From NCBI GenBank assembly GCA_039811865.1, contig JBDHZK010000166.1:1-5094 (forward strand): 5,094 nt of DNA. Reading direction: 5' to 3'. Source of the stretch: JBDHZK01 sp039811865. GTDB taxonomy: Bacteria; Actinomycetota; Actinomycetes; Propionibacteriales; Propionibacteriaceae. Made by a program: the position numbers and the translations under genes. Under the pieces are notes generated by a model. The model did no database searches, had not been told where the DNA came from, and saw only the letters and a list, made by a program, of their open reading frames with translations. Shown here piece after piece: positions 4,999 through 5,094 of this stretch (position 1 is the first letter of the stretch; the number at the start of each line of letters is the position of its first letter).

Positions 4999-5094
4999 AT
5001 GACGACACCAACCATCTTGAAGGTGGGCTCCCTCGAAGAGGCCCTGTGCGCCGTCCCTTACCTGCTCGGGTTTCATCCGAGCGAATCGCTCGTG
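4999..5094 (+). CDS. DUF4192 domain protein, N-terminal 32 residues (cut by window end)
   Basis: The frame opens at the ATG at 4999 and runs to the last base without a stop. The peptide begins MTTPTILKVGSLEEALCAVP and continues YLLGFHPSESLV. The AVPYLLGFHPSESLV portion (residues 18-32) is the hallmark N-terminal segment of actinobacterial DUF4192 proteins, whose function is unknown. An in-frame TGA at 4963-4965 and the absence of any other start codon between make this ATG the start. It is transcribed away from the Pro-rich membrane protein gene. The gene is 3'-truncated only by the window edge; nothing suggests a broken gene. Confidence comes from the short but distinctive signature. Confidence 0.85.
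   Translation, partial: MTTPTILKVGSLEEALCAVPYLLGFHPSESLV

Noticed and set aside
4891..5076. A 61-codon minus-strand frame over the second divergent region and the DUF4192 start
   Set aside because: It is antisense to the recognisable DUF4192 N-terminus and overlaps the promoter region; there is no supporting motif.
5078..5092. Inverted repeat CGAGCG-AAT-CGCTCG near the window end
   Set aside because: It falls inside conserved DUF4192 coding sequence (HPSESLV codons), which is enough to explain it.

Overview
The window is GC-rich throughout, uses GTG as well as ATG starts, and its genes belong to families typical of Actinomycetota (DUF1707, DUF4192, a Pro/Gln-rich single-pass membrane protein). 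This points to a high-GC Gram-positive actinobacterium. The sequence alone does not fix the genus. No rRNA, tRNA, transposase, CRISPR array or integration site was seen, so this reads as ordinary chromosomal sequence.

Layout: (1) 44-517, minus strand: a DUF1707 protein with two membrane segments. (2) 518-772: a 255-base divergent intergenic region with several small dyads. (3) 773-4184, plus strand: a tight three-gene cluster made of a DMT/EamA (NIPA-like) membrane transporter, a family-4 glycosyltransferase with unusual catalytic-loop residues, and a second, canonical GT4 enzyme. (4) 4188-4886, minus strand: a Pro-rich single-pass membrane protein with an extracellular beta-type domain, convergent with the cluster at a spacing of only 3 bases. 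(5) 4887-4998: a divergent promoter region. (6) 4999 to the window end, plus strand: the first 32 codons of a DUF4192 protein, cut by the window edge.

How the genes may work together: the transporter and the two glycosyltransferases are most simply read as one operon. The two enzymes would add sugars to a lipid or other envelope acceptor on the cytoplasmic face, and the DMT protein could move a substrate or product across the membrane. That role is inference from gene order plus families; neither the sugar nor the acceptor can be read from the sequence. The transporter and the first glycosyltransferase share a reading frame and are separated by a single TAG codon. The flanking single genes lack Shine-Dalgarno sites but carry -10-like hexamers exactly 6 bases before their ATG, which suggests leaderless mRNAs. 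The genes inside the cluster do have Shine-Dalgarno sites.
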